Positions 33,291 through 43,768 are shown, counted from the first letter of the stretch. The stretch: DNA of 64,000 nucleotides from Alteromonas sp. KUL49 (GCF_006538345.1 NZ_BJKL01000005.1:186001-250000); one strand, 5' to 3'. A program made the numbers and translations. Notes: generated by a model from the letters alone, not told the origin.

Positions 33291-34348
33291 AGGCACCATC
33301 AAAGGTAGATTATGACAAGCTTGCTGAGCAGCTGGATGGTGTGCGAGAACACGTCAATGCCAAGATTGGCCAAGAAGATGCGCGGTACATCCGTAAAGTG
33401 ATTGTTATGCAAAGAGCGTTTGAGTGGGGTGGGCGCGTGCTATTACTGCTTGGCTTCGTTACACCAATATTGTGGGCTGTTGGGGTGTTGTTTCTCGCAC
33501 TCGGTAAGATAATCGACAATATGGAAATCGGTCACAATGTGATGCACGGCCAATATGATTGGATGAATGACAAATTTATTAACTCGCGCTCATACGAGTG
33601 GGATATCGCATGTGATGGTAAAAGTTGGAACCGCGTACACAATTACGAGCACCACACCTACACTAACATTGTTGGGAAAGACCGAGATTATGGCTATGGC
33701 CTTCTGAGGTTATCGCGGGATTTTGGATGGCGAGTAAAGAACCTATGGCAGTTTGGTACCTATATCGTTCTATCAGTGCTTTTTCAATGGGGCATTGCCT
33801 ATCATGAGTTGGCCGCTGAACGAGTGTTTTTCGGAAAAAAGAAGGACAATCGTAACTCTCAAGTGACTCACGCTGAGTTAAAGACGCGTTTTTTTAGCAA
33901 AGGTGCTCGTCAGATACTCAAAGACTATGTTCTATTTCCATTACTCGCCGGCCCAATGTTCTTGTGGGTCTTAGTTGGTAATCTTCTAGCTAACTTGATT
34001 CGAAATTTGTGGACATCAACGATTATCTTTTGTGGCCACTTTACCGGTGATGCACAAACTTTTACCCAAGAAGAATGCATCAATGAATCCAGAGGCCAGT
34101 GGTATTATCGTCAAGCACTGGGCTCATCAAATATTAAGGGGCGCAATTGGTTTCATGTGCTTTCGGGGCATTTGAGCTATCAAATTGAACACCATTTGTT
34201 TCCTGATTTGCCCGCCAGAAGGTACAGAGAAATCGCTCCACATGTGCAGCGGATCTTCAAAGAACACGGTATACACTACAATACTGGAAGTTTTCTTGCC
34301 CAATATGGTTCAGTGGTTAAACGGATCTTGAGGTATTCGTTCCCATAA
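33287..34348 (+). CDS. Membrane fatty acid desaturase (DesB-like)
   Basis: A 353-residue di-iron desaturase. Histidine boxes: GHNVMHGQYD (box 1, near residue 83), HNYEHHTYTN (box 2, near 120) and QIEHHLFPDLP (box 3, near 300). Membrane helices include VLLLLGFVTPILWAVGVLFLALG and FPLLAGPMFLWVLVGNLLANLI. It introduces double bonds into membrane-bound or CoA-linked acyl chains, with electrons from the upstream reductase. The ATG overlaps the reductase stop. An upstream in-frame extension is rejected for that reason. Confidence 0.93.
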   Translation: MKAPSKVDYDKLAEQLDGVREHVNAKIGQEDARYIRKVIVMQRAFEWGGRVLLLLGFVTPILWAVGVLFLALGKIIDNMEIGHNVMHGQYDWMNDKFINSRSYEWDIACDGKSWNRVHNYEHHTYTNIVGKDRDYGYGLLRLSRDFGWRVKNLWQFGTYIVLSVLFQWGIAYHELAAERVFFGKKKDNRNSQVTHAELKTRFFSKGARQILKDYVLFPLLAGPMFLWVLVGNLLANLIRNLWTSTIIFCGHFTGDAQTFTQEECINESRGQWYYRQALGSSNIKGRNWFHVLSGHLSYQIEHHLFPDLPARRYREIAPHVQRIFKEHGIHYNTGSFLAQYGSVVKRILRYSFP

Positions 34349-34395
34349 GTATCACATCATTGAATAGAGGCGAGTGGTCATTGGATGAAGGTACG

Positions 34396-35286
34396 TTACT
34401 GGGCAACCGTGGATAGTTTAGCTTTAAACTGCTCTTTATAGCGGCGAGACACTGCTAACCTAGTGCCACTTTTTAGCGTAACTTCACCGTCGCCGCTGTC
34501 TTGGTATTGAATGTTGTCTATTTCACCGCTCTTTACCGCATAAGAGCGGTGAACTCTCACAAATCCGTACTCTGACGCTGAAGACTCAAATGCTTTCATA
34601 GTATAGCGGAGCGGGTATACGGCACTCTGTGTATGCAGGTTGATATAATTTCCCGACGATTCAACCCAGTGGACATCGCTCATTTTTACCAGAAACTCCC
34701 GATTGAGTTTTTTTACCAGTAGATTTTCGGGGAGTGTGGGTGATTGGTTTGGGTCATTCGGTACTTGGTCATAAACTACCGGTGATGCCTCCCCCGTGAG
34801 TCTCCGGTAGGCAAAAGATAAAAGATAGTAAAGTGAGATAAGCGTAACGTAACCCCATACGTCTTTTCTGTATTCATAAAACAGCTCGCTGATGATAGGC
34901 CCGAAATTATAGTCTCGGGATACCCCAAAATAGGTAACCTCTCTTATTGCCACCATAATCCCCACATGAGCAAGCGAAAACAGGGTTGCGATAACAAAGT
35001 GTCCCAAAAGCCAAATTTTGGGCGCAGTACCACTCAGCTTTTTGACAAAAAATATCACTGGGAAAATCAGAATTAAGGTACCTACTGCACTGGAATATTC
35101 CCACAAGTAGGGTTCCCAAAGCTGGGTGGTATTGTCTGAGTGACGGGAGTGCTCTGTCCACGTTGACGCGGCATTAATCGTATTATTGATGAATAAGTAA
35201 AGCGTGACTACGCCGAGTACAATAAAGCGATGATAGCGCTCTGAATCTCTGATTAATTGGCTAAACCGCTCGTCCCTTTCACCCAC
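34396..35286 (-). CDS. Membrane-anchored LytTR-family regulator
   Basis: A 296-residue protein with four membrane helices in the N-terminal half (FIVLGVVTLYLFINNTI; SSAVGTLILIFPVIFFV; WLLGHFVIATLFSLAHVGIMVA; VWGYVTLISLYYLLSFAYR) and a C-terminal LytTR DNA-binding domain (VHWVESSGNYINLHTQSAVYPLRYTMKAFE; FVRVHRSYAVKSGEIDNIQYQDSGDGEVTLKSGTRLAVSRRYK). No receiver domain, so it senses directly or binds a partner. GTG start after AAGGGG. Divergent from an acyltransferase gene, its likely target (inferred). Confidence 0.9.
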   Translation of the reverse strand: MGERDERFSQLIRDSERYHRFIVLGVVTLYLFINNTINAASTWTEHSRHSDNTTQLWEPYLWEYSSAVGTLILIFPVIFFVKKLSGTAPKIWLLGHFVIATLFSLAHVGIMVAIREVTYFGVSRDYNFGPIISELFYEYRKDVWGYVTLISLYYLLSFAYRRLTGEASPVVYDQVPNDPNQSPTLPENLLVKKLNREFLVKMSDVHWVESSGNYINLHTQSAVYPLRYTMKAFESSASEYGFVRVHRSYAVKSGEIDNIQYQDSGDGEVTLKSGTRLAVSRRYKEQFKAKLSTVAQ

Positions 35287-35355
35287 CGCATACCCCTTTT
35301 TCGACTAGTTACATCACTGATAGCTAAAAAAATGCATTGTCTTATCGCCTAATGC

Positions 35356-35370
35356 TAACAAGCATTGTTA
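35356..35370. promoter_or_regulatory. Palindrome between the LytTR and acyltransferase genes
   Basis: TAACAA-GCA-TTGTTA is a perfect 15-bp dyad directly before the AGGAG ribosome site of the acyltransferase gene; an outer AATGCT-AACA-AGCATT dyad overlaps it (35351-35366). It may be an operator or an mRNA hairpin. Weak evidence. Confidence 0.35.
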
Positions 35371-35380
35371 AGGAGATGGA

Positions 35381-36601
35381 ATGATGACTCAAGAAAAAAA
35401 TGAATCTCAGGAATGGTCGAGATATTACGCGCTAGATGCCCTGCGCGTTATCGCGTTTGGCGTACTCATTTTTTACCACATTGGCATGTATTACGTGTTG
35501 GAGTGGGGGTGGCATATTAAAAGTCCCACTCAGTTTGCGTGGCTTCAAGATATTATGATTTTGTCCAATCAATGGCGAATGTCATTGTTGTTTCTTATCT
35601 CATCTATGGTTCTTGTGGCGACTTATACCAAGATGTTGAAACACGGCTCTGTATTCAACGCACAATACCGTCTTATCGGAAGTCGAGTCTTTCGACTGTT
35701 TCTACCTCTTGTCTTTGGTATGTATGTGATCGTGTCGCCCCAAGTGTATATCGAATGGACTGCGAACGGCACTATTGACGCTTCATTTGGCGAGTTTTAT
35801 CGCAACTACATTAACCCGAATAGTCATTGGTTGGCAGAAAAGCAGTCTGTCATTGGATTACTCACGTGGAACCACTTGTGGTTTTTACCTTATCTATTAG
35901 TGTATTCCGTTGTTCTTTTATTGATGCTTCCTTTGCTCAACACAGCAGCAAATGCAATGCCTCCAGCGTTGAGTAAATTTTGGCTATTTAATCTCACTGT
36001 TATTGTGATTACGCTAGTCGTCTGGTTGAATTTAAGGCAGCTATTTCCCACCACTCACGATTTACTTAATGATTGGTACAGCCATGCAAAATACGGAGTC
36101 GTCATGTTGGTTGGAGCAGTGATCATGCTTAGTAGTGATCTCTGGGCTAAAGTGACCCAATATCGCCAGTGGTATTTGTGTGTGGCCATATTTTGTTATG
36201 GATTGATTATATTGGACAGGCACGATTATTTAGGGCCAGTGGGAGACTGGATGACGCAGTCTTACGCGTTTCGAGTATTTGTTGGGATTATCGTTGTGGC
36301 TAACCATTGGGCTTGGCTAGGTGCCATCTTGGGATATGGAAAACGGTATTTGAACCAACCCAATGAGCTTATTCAAAAGCTTAATAAAGGTATTTACTGT
36401 TATTACATCATACATCAAACACTTATCGTTGTTTTCGCTTATATGCTTAGTCAGCTAGCGTTGCCTATTGTTGTAGAGTTTGTACTTTTAGTGGCATTGA
36501 CCTTACTTGGTTGCTCATTGGCATACCAAATAGCTAAACATGTGCCTTATGTTAGGTGGTGCTTTGGGATATTTAATTCCGACAAGCCCAAGCGAGCATG
36601 A
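35381..36601 (+). CDS. Acyltransferase family 3 membrane protein
   Basis: A 406-residue integral membrane O-acyltransferase of the OafA/YrhL class. YALDALRVIAFGVLIFYHIGMYYV holds the conserved Arg and His of the family; about ten helices follow, with WNHLWFLPYLLVYSVVLLLMLP and the late YYIIHQTLIVVFAY. No SGNH domain at the C terminus. It probably acylates an envelope glycan or lipid, not known which. AGGAG lies 5 bp before ATG 35381; ATG 35384 is an alternative. Confidence 0.86.
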   Translation: MMTQEKNESQEWSRYYALDALRVIAFGVLIFYHIGMYYVLEWGWHIKSPTQFAWLQDIMILSNQWRMSLLFLISSMVLVATYTKMLKHGSVFNAQYRLIGSRVFRLFLPLVFGMYVIVSPQVYIEWTANGTIDASFGEFYRNYINPNSHWLAEKQSVIGLLTWNHLWFLPYLLVYSVVLLLMLPLLNTAANAMPPALSKFWLFNLTVIVITLVVWLNLRQLFPTTHDLLNDWYSHAKYGVVMLVGAVIMLSSDLWAKVTQYRQWYLCVAIFCYGLIILDRHDYLGPVGDWMTQSYAFRVFVGIIVVANHWAWLGAILGYGKRYLNQPNELIQKLNKGIYCYYIIHQTLIVVFAYMLSQLALPIVVEFVLLVALTLLGCSLAYQIAKHVPYVRWCFGIFNSDKPKRA

Positions 36602-36610
36602 TGTTGAAGC

Positions 36611-36631
36611 CCGCCCCCACATAGGGGGCGG
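36611..36631. terminator. GC-rich hairpin at the acyltransferase/suhB convergent junction
   Basis: CCGCCCCC-ACATA-GGGGGCGG: a perfect 8-bp GC stem, 10 bp after the acyltransferase stop. No T-tract on either strand, so it may block rather than terminate transcription or protect mRNA ends. Confidence 0.5.
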
Positions 36632-36682
36632 TATATCGAATAAATTCGTTAGCGCTTTTGCGATACAGTGGAAATAAGTCTG

Positions 36683-37459
36683 TTACTTGAGGTGCTTAAC
36701 TAGTCCCTGTATGACTTTTACGCTACCTGCAACAATTTCGCCTTTGTAGAGGGGGTCGTTGCCGCCTTTAAAGTCAGTGACTAGGCCACCAGATTCACGA
36801 ACAAGTAGTTCACCAGCAGCGATATCCCATGCTTTGATACCACGTTCCCAGTAACCATCGTGACGACCTGCTGCAACATAGGCAAGATCAAGTGCTGCAC
36901 TACCACCGCGACGAATGTCACCACACTCGTGGAATATCTTGTTTAGGCTAAGAGCATACTCGCCAAACTGACCTTTGTTCTTAAAAGGAAGTGCGGTTGC
37001 AAGAATGGTTTCTGACAGGTCGCGTGGCTTAGTTGCTCTGATACGGTAGCCGTTAAGCTGCGCACCTTGTCCACGGCTCGCTGTAAATAGTTCACCTCGG
37101 ATGGGGTCGAAAACGACAGCTTGGTCTAATCTACCTTTGTGCAGCAGTGCAATGGAGACGGCAAAGTGAGGAATGCCTTTTACAAAATTGGTGGTTCCGT
37201 CAAGCGGATCGATAATCCACTGAAAATCGGTATCTTTACCTGCAGTTTCGCCTGACTCTTCGCCCAAAAAGCAATGGTCTGGATAAGATTGCTGAATTTT
37301 ATGAATAATAGCTTGTTCGGCTTCTTTGTCGATTTGCGTAACGTAGTCATTTGCGCCTTTAGATTCTTTCTTAAAATCATCGCGCTTTTCAAATCCACGA
37401 ACAATAATTGTTCCAGCCACGCGCGCAGCACGCACAGCAATATTCAGCATAGGATGCAT
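36683..37459 (-). CDS. suhB: Inositol-1-monophosphatase SuhB
   Basis: A 258-residue Mg-dependent phosphatase; E. coli SuhB also binds Nus factors in rRNA antitermination. Motifs: FLGEESGE, WIIDPLDGTTNFVKGIPHFAVSIAL and WERGIKAWDIAAGELLVRESGG. The N terminus MHPMLNIAVRAARVAG matches E. coli. Divergent from trmJ, the same neighbour as in E. coli. Confidence 0.97.
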   Translation of the reverse strand: MHPMLNIAVRAARVAGTIIVRGFEKRDDFKKESKGANDYVTQIDKEAEQAIIHKIQQSYPDHCFLGEESGETAGKDTDFQWIIDPLDGTTNFVKGIPHFAVSIALLHKGRLDQAVVFDPIRGELFTASRGQGAQLNGYRIRATKPRDLSETILATALPFKNKGQFGEYALSLNKIFHECGDIRRGGSAALDLAYVAAGRHDGYWERGIKAWDIAAGELLVRESGGLVTDFKGGNDPLYKGEIVAGSVKVIQGLVKHLK

Positions 37460-37712
37460 AGATATTCCACCAATTGTAAAAGACCAAAGAATCTACCCTG
37501 ACAACATACTAGTTCAACTCACTTCAATCGCAAGCCGTGCAGAGGTAGTTCAAAAACGGCGCGGATTCTAACAGAAGTCTATAAGGATGCAAATGAAAAC
37601 CTGAGGGTAATTGTGCAAGAAATGTTCGAACCTCAGAATTAGCCATCTAGACAGCTATTGTGATAAACTCGCGCCCTGATTTTAGGTTGTACCGAAGCAA
37701 TTGGGTAAGCGC

Positions 37713-38411
37713 ATGCTAGAAAATATCCGCATTATATTAGTGAACACGTCACATACTGGAAACATAGGCTCTGCCGCTCGTGCGATGAAGACTATGGGGC
37801 TGAGTAGTTTATATTTAGTTGATCCTGTTCATGAGCCTGATGGTCAAGCGAGTGCACTTGCTGCGGGCGCTGGTGATGTACTTGCTAACGCTAAAATAGT
37901 AAAAACGCTGGAAGAAGCGGTTTCAGATTGCGGGTTAGTCGTCGGTACATCGGCACGGTCTAGGACTCACTCCTGGCCAATGCTTGGGCCTCGTGAGTGC
38001 GGTGAAAAGTTAGTTCAAGAAGTTGAAAAGTATCCAGTTGCGCTAGTCTTTGGACGAGAGAACAGCGGACTGACTAACGAGGAACTTCAGCAGTGCCATT
38101 TTCATATGTGCATTCCTGCGAATCCAGAGTACAGCTCCCTAAACTTGGCTGCTGCTGTGCAAACGCTGTGTTACGAAATTCGCATGGCATATTTGAGTAA
38201 AGATGCCTACCCAGAGCTGGAAAATGAGTACCCATTGAATGACGATTTGGAACGCTTCTATAATCATCTTGAATCTACATTACAAAAGACAAACTTTATA
38301 GTGAAGAATCATCCTGGGATGGTGATGACTAAATTACGTCGCTTGTTCAACCGTGCCCGCCCAGAATCACGCGAGTTAAATATTTTTGCGCGGTATTTTG
38401 TCGTCAATTGA
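37713..38411 (+). CDS. trmJ: tRNA (cytidine/uridine-2'-O-)-methyltransferase TrmJ
   Basis: A 232-residue SPOUT methyltransferase acting on position 32 of t[41 protein letters not shown] at the N terminus, then [21 protein letters not shown] and [22 protein letters not shown] (trefoil-knot SAM site). ATG 37713 matches the E. coli start; the TTG at 37701 is less likely. Followed by cysE after 37 bp. Confidence 0.95.
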   Translation: MLENIRIILVNTSHTGNIGSAARAMKTMGLSSLYLVDPVHEPDGQASALAAGAGDVLANAKIVKTLEEAVSDCGLVVGTSARSRTHSWPMLGPRECGEKLVQEVEKYPVALVFGRENSGLTNEELQQCHFHMCIPANPEYSSLNLAAAVQTLCYEIRMAYLSKDAYPELENEYPLNDDLERFYNHLESTLQKTNFIVKNHPGMVMTKLRRLFNRARPESRELNIFARYFVVN

Positions 38412-38448
38412 TAAGTCGGTAAGAACCGACAAGGAAGACTAGGCGAAA

Positions 38449-39276
38449 ATGGCTGTGCTGGCGCGATTAAAAGACGATATCCAAGGTGTATTTCACCGTG
38501 ACCCTGCGGCGCGTAACACTTTTGAAGTGTTAACAAACTACCCAGGCTTGCACGCGGTGTGGCTACATCGCGTTAGCCACAGGCTGTGGAATGCTAATTG
38601 GAAATGGTTAGCCCGCACACTGTCTACTTTTAGTCGCTGGCTTACCGGTATCGAGATCCATCCAGGTGCGACCCTCGGTCATCGTGTTTTTATCGATCAT
38701 GGTATGGGCGTGGTTATTGGTGAGACCGCTGAAATCGGTGATGATGTTACGCTTTATCACGGTGTAACATTAGGGGGAACGAGCTGGAAAGCGGGTAAGC
38801 GTCATCCAACGTTAGAAAAAGGTGCAGTGGTAGGCGCTGGCGCAAAAGTGCTTGGTCCTATTACCATTGGTGAGGGAGCCAAAGTTGGGTCAAATTCTGT
38901 AGTGGTTAAAGATATTCCAGCGGGTGCCACCGCTGTAGGTATTCCTGGTCGAATCATTATTACAAAAACAGAACAGTTAAATGATACCGACCCGACCCAT
39001 AAGAAAATTGCACAAAAATACGGCTTCGATGCCTATGCTGTGGCACCTGATAATCCTGACCCGGTCGCGAGCGCGATGGGAATAATGCTTGAACACATGC
39101 ATCAAATGGATGCAAAAGTAGAAGAGATGTGTCGTGTAATCAAATCACTGGGTGGTGATGTTTGCACAGACAATATGCACAACATAACGGTAGAGGATTT
39201 TGCCGATACTGGCTTGGAGTTAACACCTGCTCAGCAACGCAAAGAAGCTCACGATTCTTTTGACCCTGCGATTTAA
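38449..39276 (+). CDS. cysE: Serine O-acetyltransferase
   Basis: A 275-residue enzyme making O-acetylserine for cysteine synthesis. Helical N-terminal domain, then left-handed beta-helix hexapeptide repeats ([39 protein letters not shown]), ending in AVGIPGRI. A longer C-terminal tail than E. coli CysE includes a second helix. Its place upstream of iscR and two cysteine desulfurases links cysteine supply and Fe-S assembly. Its stop overlaps the stop of the convergent GGDEF-EAL gene by 2 bp. Confidence 0.95.
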   Translation: MAVLARLKDDIQGVFHRDPAARNTFEVLTNYPGLHAVWLHRVSHRLWNANWKWLARTLSTFSRWLTGIEIHPGATLGHRVFIDHGMGVVIGETAEIGDDVTLYHGVTLGGTSWKAGKRHPTLEKGAVVGAGAKVLGPITIGEGAKVGSNSVVVKDIPAGATAVGIPGRIIITKTEQLNDTDPTHKKIAQKYGFDAYAVAPDNPDPVASAMGIMLEHMHQMDAKVEEMCRVIKSLGGDVCTDNMHNITVEDFADTGLELTPAQQRKEAHDSFDPAI

Positions 39277-41757
39277 CTGACGTGTTTTTGTGAATTGTCT
39301 AAATACCAAGATGGCGAGGGTTGCCAGTTCGCCATCCACTCCATAAATGCTTTGCTCTCTAACGGTTTTGAAATAGCGTAGCCTTGCCCGTATTCACAGC
39401 CCAACTTCAGTAGTAATTCGACGTGCTCAAGTGTTTCTACACCCTCTGCTAGTGTGCCTTTCTGGAAGTTTTTTGCGAGTCCCAAAACGCCTTTTAAAAC
39501 CATCTCGTCATCATTGTTGGTAAGAATGGTTCGTATAAACTCTTGGTCTATTTTCAATGTAGTCACTGGGAGGTTTTTTCAGATATACCAGTGAGGAATA
39601 GCCAGACCCAAAATCATCCAAGGAGAAGGTTATACCTAACGCAAGGCCCTGCTTAACCGTGTCTGCGGTTTGCTCAAAGTTGGCAATAGATTTTGCCTCT
39701 AGAATCTCCAGCTCAAGCAGTTCAGGAGGTACCGTCGGGTGCTTTGCAATAGTCTCTGATAATCGAGGAACAAAGTGTTTGTCTTGGAGCTGAAGTGCGC
39801 CTATGTTCACGCTGATCGGAATTCTCACTCCCTCATCACACCATAACTCCAGTTGTTGTAATGCCGATTCGATAACCCATTCCCCCAATTTTATACTGAT
39901 ACTGTCGTTTTCTATTTGAGGTATAAAATAGCCCGGCGACAGTAAACCATCGGTGGGATGTTGCCAGCGTATCAATGCTTCTGCGCCAACAATTTTGCCT
40001 GTTTTTAAGTGAAGCTTGGGCTGAAAAAACAGCATGAACTGGTTTCGCTGCAATCCGATTTCTACTTCGGAAATGAGCTTGAATTTCCGTGAAATGATAT
40101 TGTCGTGTTTTGGATCGAAAAATCGGTAGGTGTTTCTTCCTGCGAGTTTTGCCTCGTACATTGCTTGGTCTGCTTGGCGTTCGAGCTGATCGCAATCAGT
40201 TTGTTCATTTTGTCGGTACATAGTGACGCCAATACTGACTGATATGGTAATACTGACTCCACCAATCTCAAAAGGGTTAGCAATTTCGTGAAGTAAACGA
40301 CTGAGCATGATATCCAATGACGCTTTGGATTTTATGTCATTAATAATGGCGACAAATTCATCACCGCCTATTCTTGCTACCGCATCTACTTCTCGCAATG
40401 TAGCTTTCATTCTATTTGCTACTGATAGAAGTAAAACGTCTCCAACGTTATGTCCGTAAGTATCGTTTACCGCTTTAAATCCGTCTAAGTCTATATATGC
40501 CAGGGCTAGCGGAGAACCTGACCGGTTAACCATGGCGATGGCTTGTCTCAATCGATCAGCAAACAGCACGCGGTTAGGTAATTGAGTGAGTGGGTCAAAT
40601 TGCGCCAAATGTTTTAATTCATTTTCATAAGCTTCGACCTTTGTCACATCCTCGATAACTACCGGTACAAAATAGGATTCTCCCAGTGTTCTCGGTAGTG
40701 GGATAGAAATTTGCCCTTTTATCTTTCGACCATCCAGTGCGACAAAGTTAGCTTTGGAGATAAATAGCGGTTTGTTGTTCCAAATTGCCTTCATGGAATC
40801 TATAAACACTTCCAACGCGCCGTCACCGAAGGTTTTCGAAATTGACGAAATTAACTCCGCCTCTGAATTAGCGGCAAAAGTAGTGAGGGCAGTTTCATTG
40901 ACCTTGTTAATGACAACTTCGTTGGCTAATTGCAGAGGAACGTCTGGATAGTCGTCAAAATAAGCCTGAAGGTCTTTTATACCATTTTCTCTTAATTGTT
41001 GAAGTTTCGAAAATACGACGGAGTAATCCTCATCCCAAATGGAAAGAGGTACATTTTGATAAATGGACCGATACCTGTACTCACTTTCCTTTAGGTTCTT
41101 TTCTGAATGGTGGATGAGTTTGTAGGTGAACGTGAGAGCCACAATAATTGTTAATAGCACAACCGCCAGAATAGTGGCCTGTAGTGTTTGATATCGTGAT
41201 GTTTGATTTCGGCTTTGATTGAGAAATTCAACGGCTTTAAGACGAGCAAATGAAACTAAATCTTCCATTTGGTTATTGAGAAGCAAATCGTATTGTTCAC
41301 CTTCGTTGCGTATCAACTCTGAAGCCTCTTGTCGTTTAGCTTCTCGGGTTAATCTTACGACTTCAGACCACAAATCTCGCCATGCGACTATTCGATCAAT
41401 GAGGTCTTGGAATTCTTTCTTGTCGCCTAAAAATTCAGACTTTGCCATTTCGAGATGGTGCAAAACCGCGCGCTCGTGCAGACCGACTTTAGCCGCAGCA
41501 TCTCCTAACGCTGTATCGTCAGTGGCTAGCGTAACTTCACGCATAAACCTATGCATGGACTCTAAATGAGTCTGAGCTTCTAATACATGACTTGAAACAG
41601 TAAAGGGGTGTTTGTAGAGCTTTTCCACAAGTTGAGCTTGAGAATGATTACCCCATAACGCAACACCGGTAATGAGCGCCATACAAAAAATGGACATACC
41701 AATTCCGATGAGATAAAGCCTCGCCGAGCTTATTGTAACGTGGAGAAGAGCGCTCAT
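39273..41757 (-). pseudogene. GGDEF-EAL c-di-GMP protein with PAS domain, frameshifted in the EAL domain
   Basis: Two frames on the minus strand make one protein of ~827 residues. The first (41757 to 39511) has an N-terminal TM helix, a helical periplasmic sensor, a second TM (TILAVVLLTIIVALTFTYKLI), PAS-like region, GGDEF domain with an intact VARIGGDEFVAIIND, and EAL domain start with VGAEALIRWQHP. The frame is lost after FSLDDFGSGYSSLVYLKK. The rest of EAL (TTLKIDQEFIRTILTNNDDE ... LAEGVETLEH) continues in the frame ending at 39273. One extra A in a run of six (plus-strand T run 39574-39579) would explain this: five would give LKNLPVTTLKID. It may be a sequencing error or a real mutation. 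Active-site residues are otherwise present. Confidence 0.85.
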
Positions 41758-41953
41758 AGCATATGTGTTTTATTTAGTCGCTACATAATTAGTCTATTAT
41801 TTGAACAGGATAACCTTTGAATAACATCTATTCAATTTTTAATTGCGTGATAATTGTACAGTATTGATGAATATCAATGTCAGGAGGGCCGTGGTTTCGA
41901 ATATCAGCGGGAGATACTACGTTTCATAATACTTGAGTAAAGTATATGGTCTT

Positions 41954-41978
41954 TTACTTGACCAATTTAGTCAGGTAT
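41954..41978 (+). promoter_or_regulatory. IscR type-1 binding site upstream of iscR
   Basis: The 25-bp site begins TTACTTGACCAATTT and ends AGTCAGGTAT. It agrees with the E. coli type-1 consensus (ATASYYGACT-RWWWY-AGTCRRSTAT) at 23 of 25 positions. TTGACC within it can serve as -35 with GAAAAT (41981-41986) as -10. It fits feedback repression of iscR by [2Fe-2S]-IscR. Confidence 0.8.
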
Positions 41979-42019
41979 GTGAAAATTTCCCCAGTTTTCG
42001 CTGCTCTGTGGTTACAAAT

Positions 42020-42505
42020 ATGAAACTCACCTCAAAAGGTCGCTACGCCGTCACTGCAATGCTAGATGTCGCACTCCACTCGGCTCGTGGTCCTGTTCCA
42101 CTTGCTGAAATTTCCGAGAGACAAGAGATTTCCCTATCGTATCTAGAGCAGTTGTTTTCTAAGTTACGCAAAGAACAATTGGTAGATAGCGTACGTGGAC
42201 CTGGTGGTGGTTATCTATTGGGAAAAGACGCTGCAGAAATATCGATTGGCGCAGTCATTAAGGCGGTTGATGAGACCGTAGACGCAACCAGATGCCAGGG
42301 GCAGGCGGACTGTCAAGGCGGTGATAGATGCCTTACGCACAGCCTGTGGCAAGACCTAAGCGACCGCATTAGTTTATTCTTGGAATCAATCACACTGGGT
42401 GAGCTGATGGCGAAGAATGACGTCAAAGAGGTCGCGGGTCGACAAGATAAATTAGTCTCACTTCGTCACGCAGTTGACGACATCAAAGTTAGCGTTCAAT
42501 TGTAA
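42020..42505 (+). CDS. iscR: Fe-S cluster-responsive regulator IscR
   Basis: A 161-residue Rrf2-family regulator. Winged HTH at the N terminus ([52 protein letters not shown]). Cluster ligands [16 protein letters not shown] (Cys, Cys, Cys and His) match E. coli C92, C98, C104 and H107. ATG 42020 is the conserved start; an extension to 41933 would run through the operator. The cysteine desulfurase gene follows after 8 bp. Confidence 0.96.
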   Translation: MKLTSKGRYAVTAMLDVALHSARGPVPLAEISERQEISLSYLEQLFSKLRKEQLVDSVRGPGGGYLLGKDAAEISIGAVIKAVDETVDATRCQGQADCQGGDRCLTHSLWQDLSDRISLFLESITLGELMAKNDVKEVAGRQDKLVSLRHAVDDIKVSVQL

Positions 42506-42513
42506 GCTTCCAC

Positions 42514-43677
42514 ATGTCGATTAAAACTCCAATTTTTCTGGATTACGCCGCGGGCACACCTGTGGATGAATCAGTAGCCACAAAAATGGCCGAATGCCTT
42601 ACATTAGACGGCAATTTTGGTAATCCAGCTTCTCGCAGCTCTCGCTTTGGCTGGATGGCAGAGGAAGCCGTTGATATCGCTCGTAGTCAAGTGGCCGATG
42701 GTATTAACGCAGACCCCAGAGAAATAGTATTTACCTCAGGCGCCACCGAGTCCATCAATCTTGCGTTAAAGGGCGTGTTTGAAGGTTACAAGGCTAAAGG
42801 TAGCCACATAATTACCGTGGTGACAGAGCACAAAGCAACGCTAGACACCTGCGCTTACCTCGCCTCAAAAGGCGCTAAAGTTACCTATTTATCTGTAGAT
42901 AGTTCAGGTCTTGTAGATCTTGCCAGCTTAGAGCAAGCAATTTGCGATGACACCATTTTAGTCTCTGTGATGCATGTCAATAACGAGACAGGTGTAAAGC
43001 AAGATATCAACGCTATTGGCGAACTTTGCCGGGCGAAGAACGTATTATTTCATGTGGATGCTGCACAAAGTGCTGGCAAATTGCCCATTGATACACAGGA
43101 ACTGCCGGTAGATCTGCTCTCTATGTCAGCCCATAAGTTTTATGGTCCCAAGGGTATTGGTGCGCTTTATGTCAGACGTAGACCGAAGATTAACCTAGTA
43201 GCACAGGTTCACGGCGGCGGGCATGAAAGAGGTATGCGTTCGGGTACACTACCAACTCATCAAATTGTTGGGCTAGGTGAGGCCATGGCAAAAGCTAACG
43301 AAGTGATGCAATCAGACGTCTCCCGAATTAAGGCGTTGAGAGTTGCACTGTGGTCGGGCTTATCAGTGCTCGATGATATCTATTTGAATGGCCATGAAGA
43401 GCAACGAATTGAGGGGATTCTCAACGTTAGCTTCGGTGGTGTTGACGGCGAGAGCTTGCTAATGGGATTAAACGACATTGCGGTGTCATCAGGCTCGGCC
43501 TGCACATCAGCAAGCTTGGAGCCTTCATACGTACTCAAAGCGCTAGGTCGCTCAGATGCGTTAGCCCATGCAGGGATTCGATTTAGCATAGGGCGCTATA
43601 CGACACTCGACGAAGTGAAGTATGTGGTTAACAAGGTTGTTGACGTCGTTTCGGGGCTGCGGAGTGTGGCTGCGTAA
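42514..43677 (+). CDS. iscS: IscS-type cysteine desulfurase lacking the C-terminal tail
   Basis: A 387-residue PLP enzyme taking sulfur from cysteine. Group I signs: SFGVDGES loop region, active Cys330 in [19 protein letters not shown] lysine in [11 protein letters not shown], and [14 protein letters not shown]. Identity to E. coli IscS is high, but it stops at SGLRSVAA. About 19 residues are missing compared with E. coli IscS (404), including the segment known to contact IscU. No iscU follows. The short tail suits a housekeeping role (tRNA thiolation or feeding Suf proteins) in the absence of IscU (inferred). Confidence 0.9.
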   Translation: MSIKTPIFLDYAAGTPVDESVATKMAECLTLDGNFGNPASRSSRFGWMAEEAVDIARSQVADGINADPREIVFTSGATESINLALKGVFEGYKAKGSHIITVVTEHKATLDTCAYLASKGAKVTYLSVDSSGLVDLASLEQAICDDTILVSVMHVNNETGVKQDINAIGELCRAKNVLFHVDAAQSAGKLPIDTQELPVDLLSMSAHKFYGPKGIGALYVRRRPKINLVAQVHGGGHERGMRSGTLPTHQIVGLGEAMAKANEVMQSDVSRIKALRVALWSGLSVLDDIYLNGHEEQRIEGILNVSFGGVDGESLLMGLNDIAVSSGSACTSASLEPSYVLKALGRSDALAHAGIRFSIGRYTTLDEVKYVVNKVVDVVSGLRSVAA

Positions 43678-43735
43678 TCGCGTTATCTAGATTAGCGCGT
43701 TGTTAAGCTAAAAAATTATTTAATAGGGTGGTTCA

Positions 43736-43768
43736 ATATTTGAGTGATTTACTCAGGTATTATATAAT
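43736..43768 (+). promoter_or_regulatory. suf operon promoter with overlapping IscR type-1 site
   Basis: The site (43736-43760) begins ATATTTGAGTGATTT and ends ACTCAGGTAT; it agrees with the type-1 consensus at 22 of 25 positions. It overlaps the -35 TTGAGT (43740-43745); after a 17-bp spacer comes a perfect TATAAT (43763-43768). About 125 nt of leader precede sufB. The arrangement fits IscR repression of suf. Confidence 0.75.
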
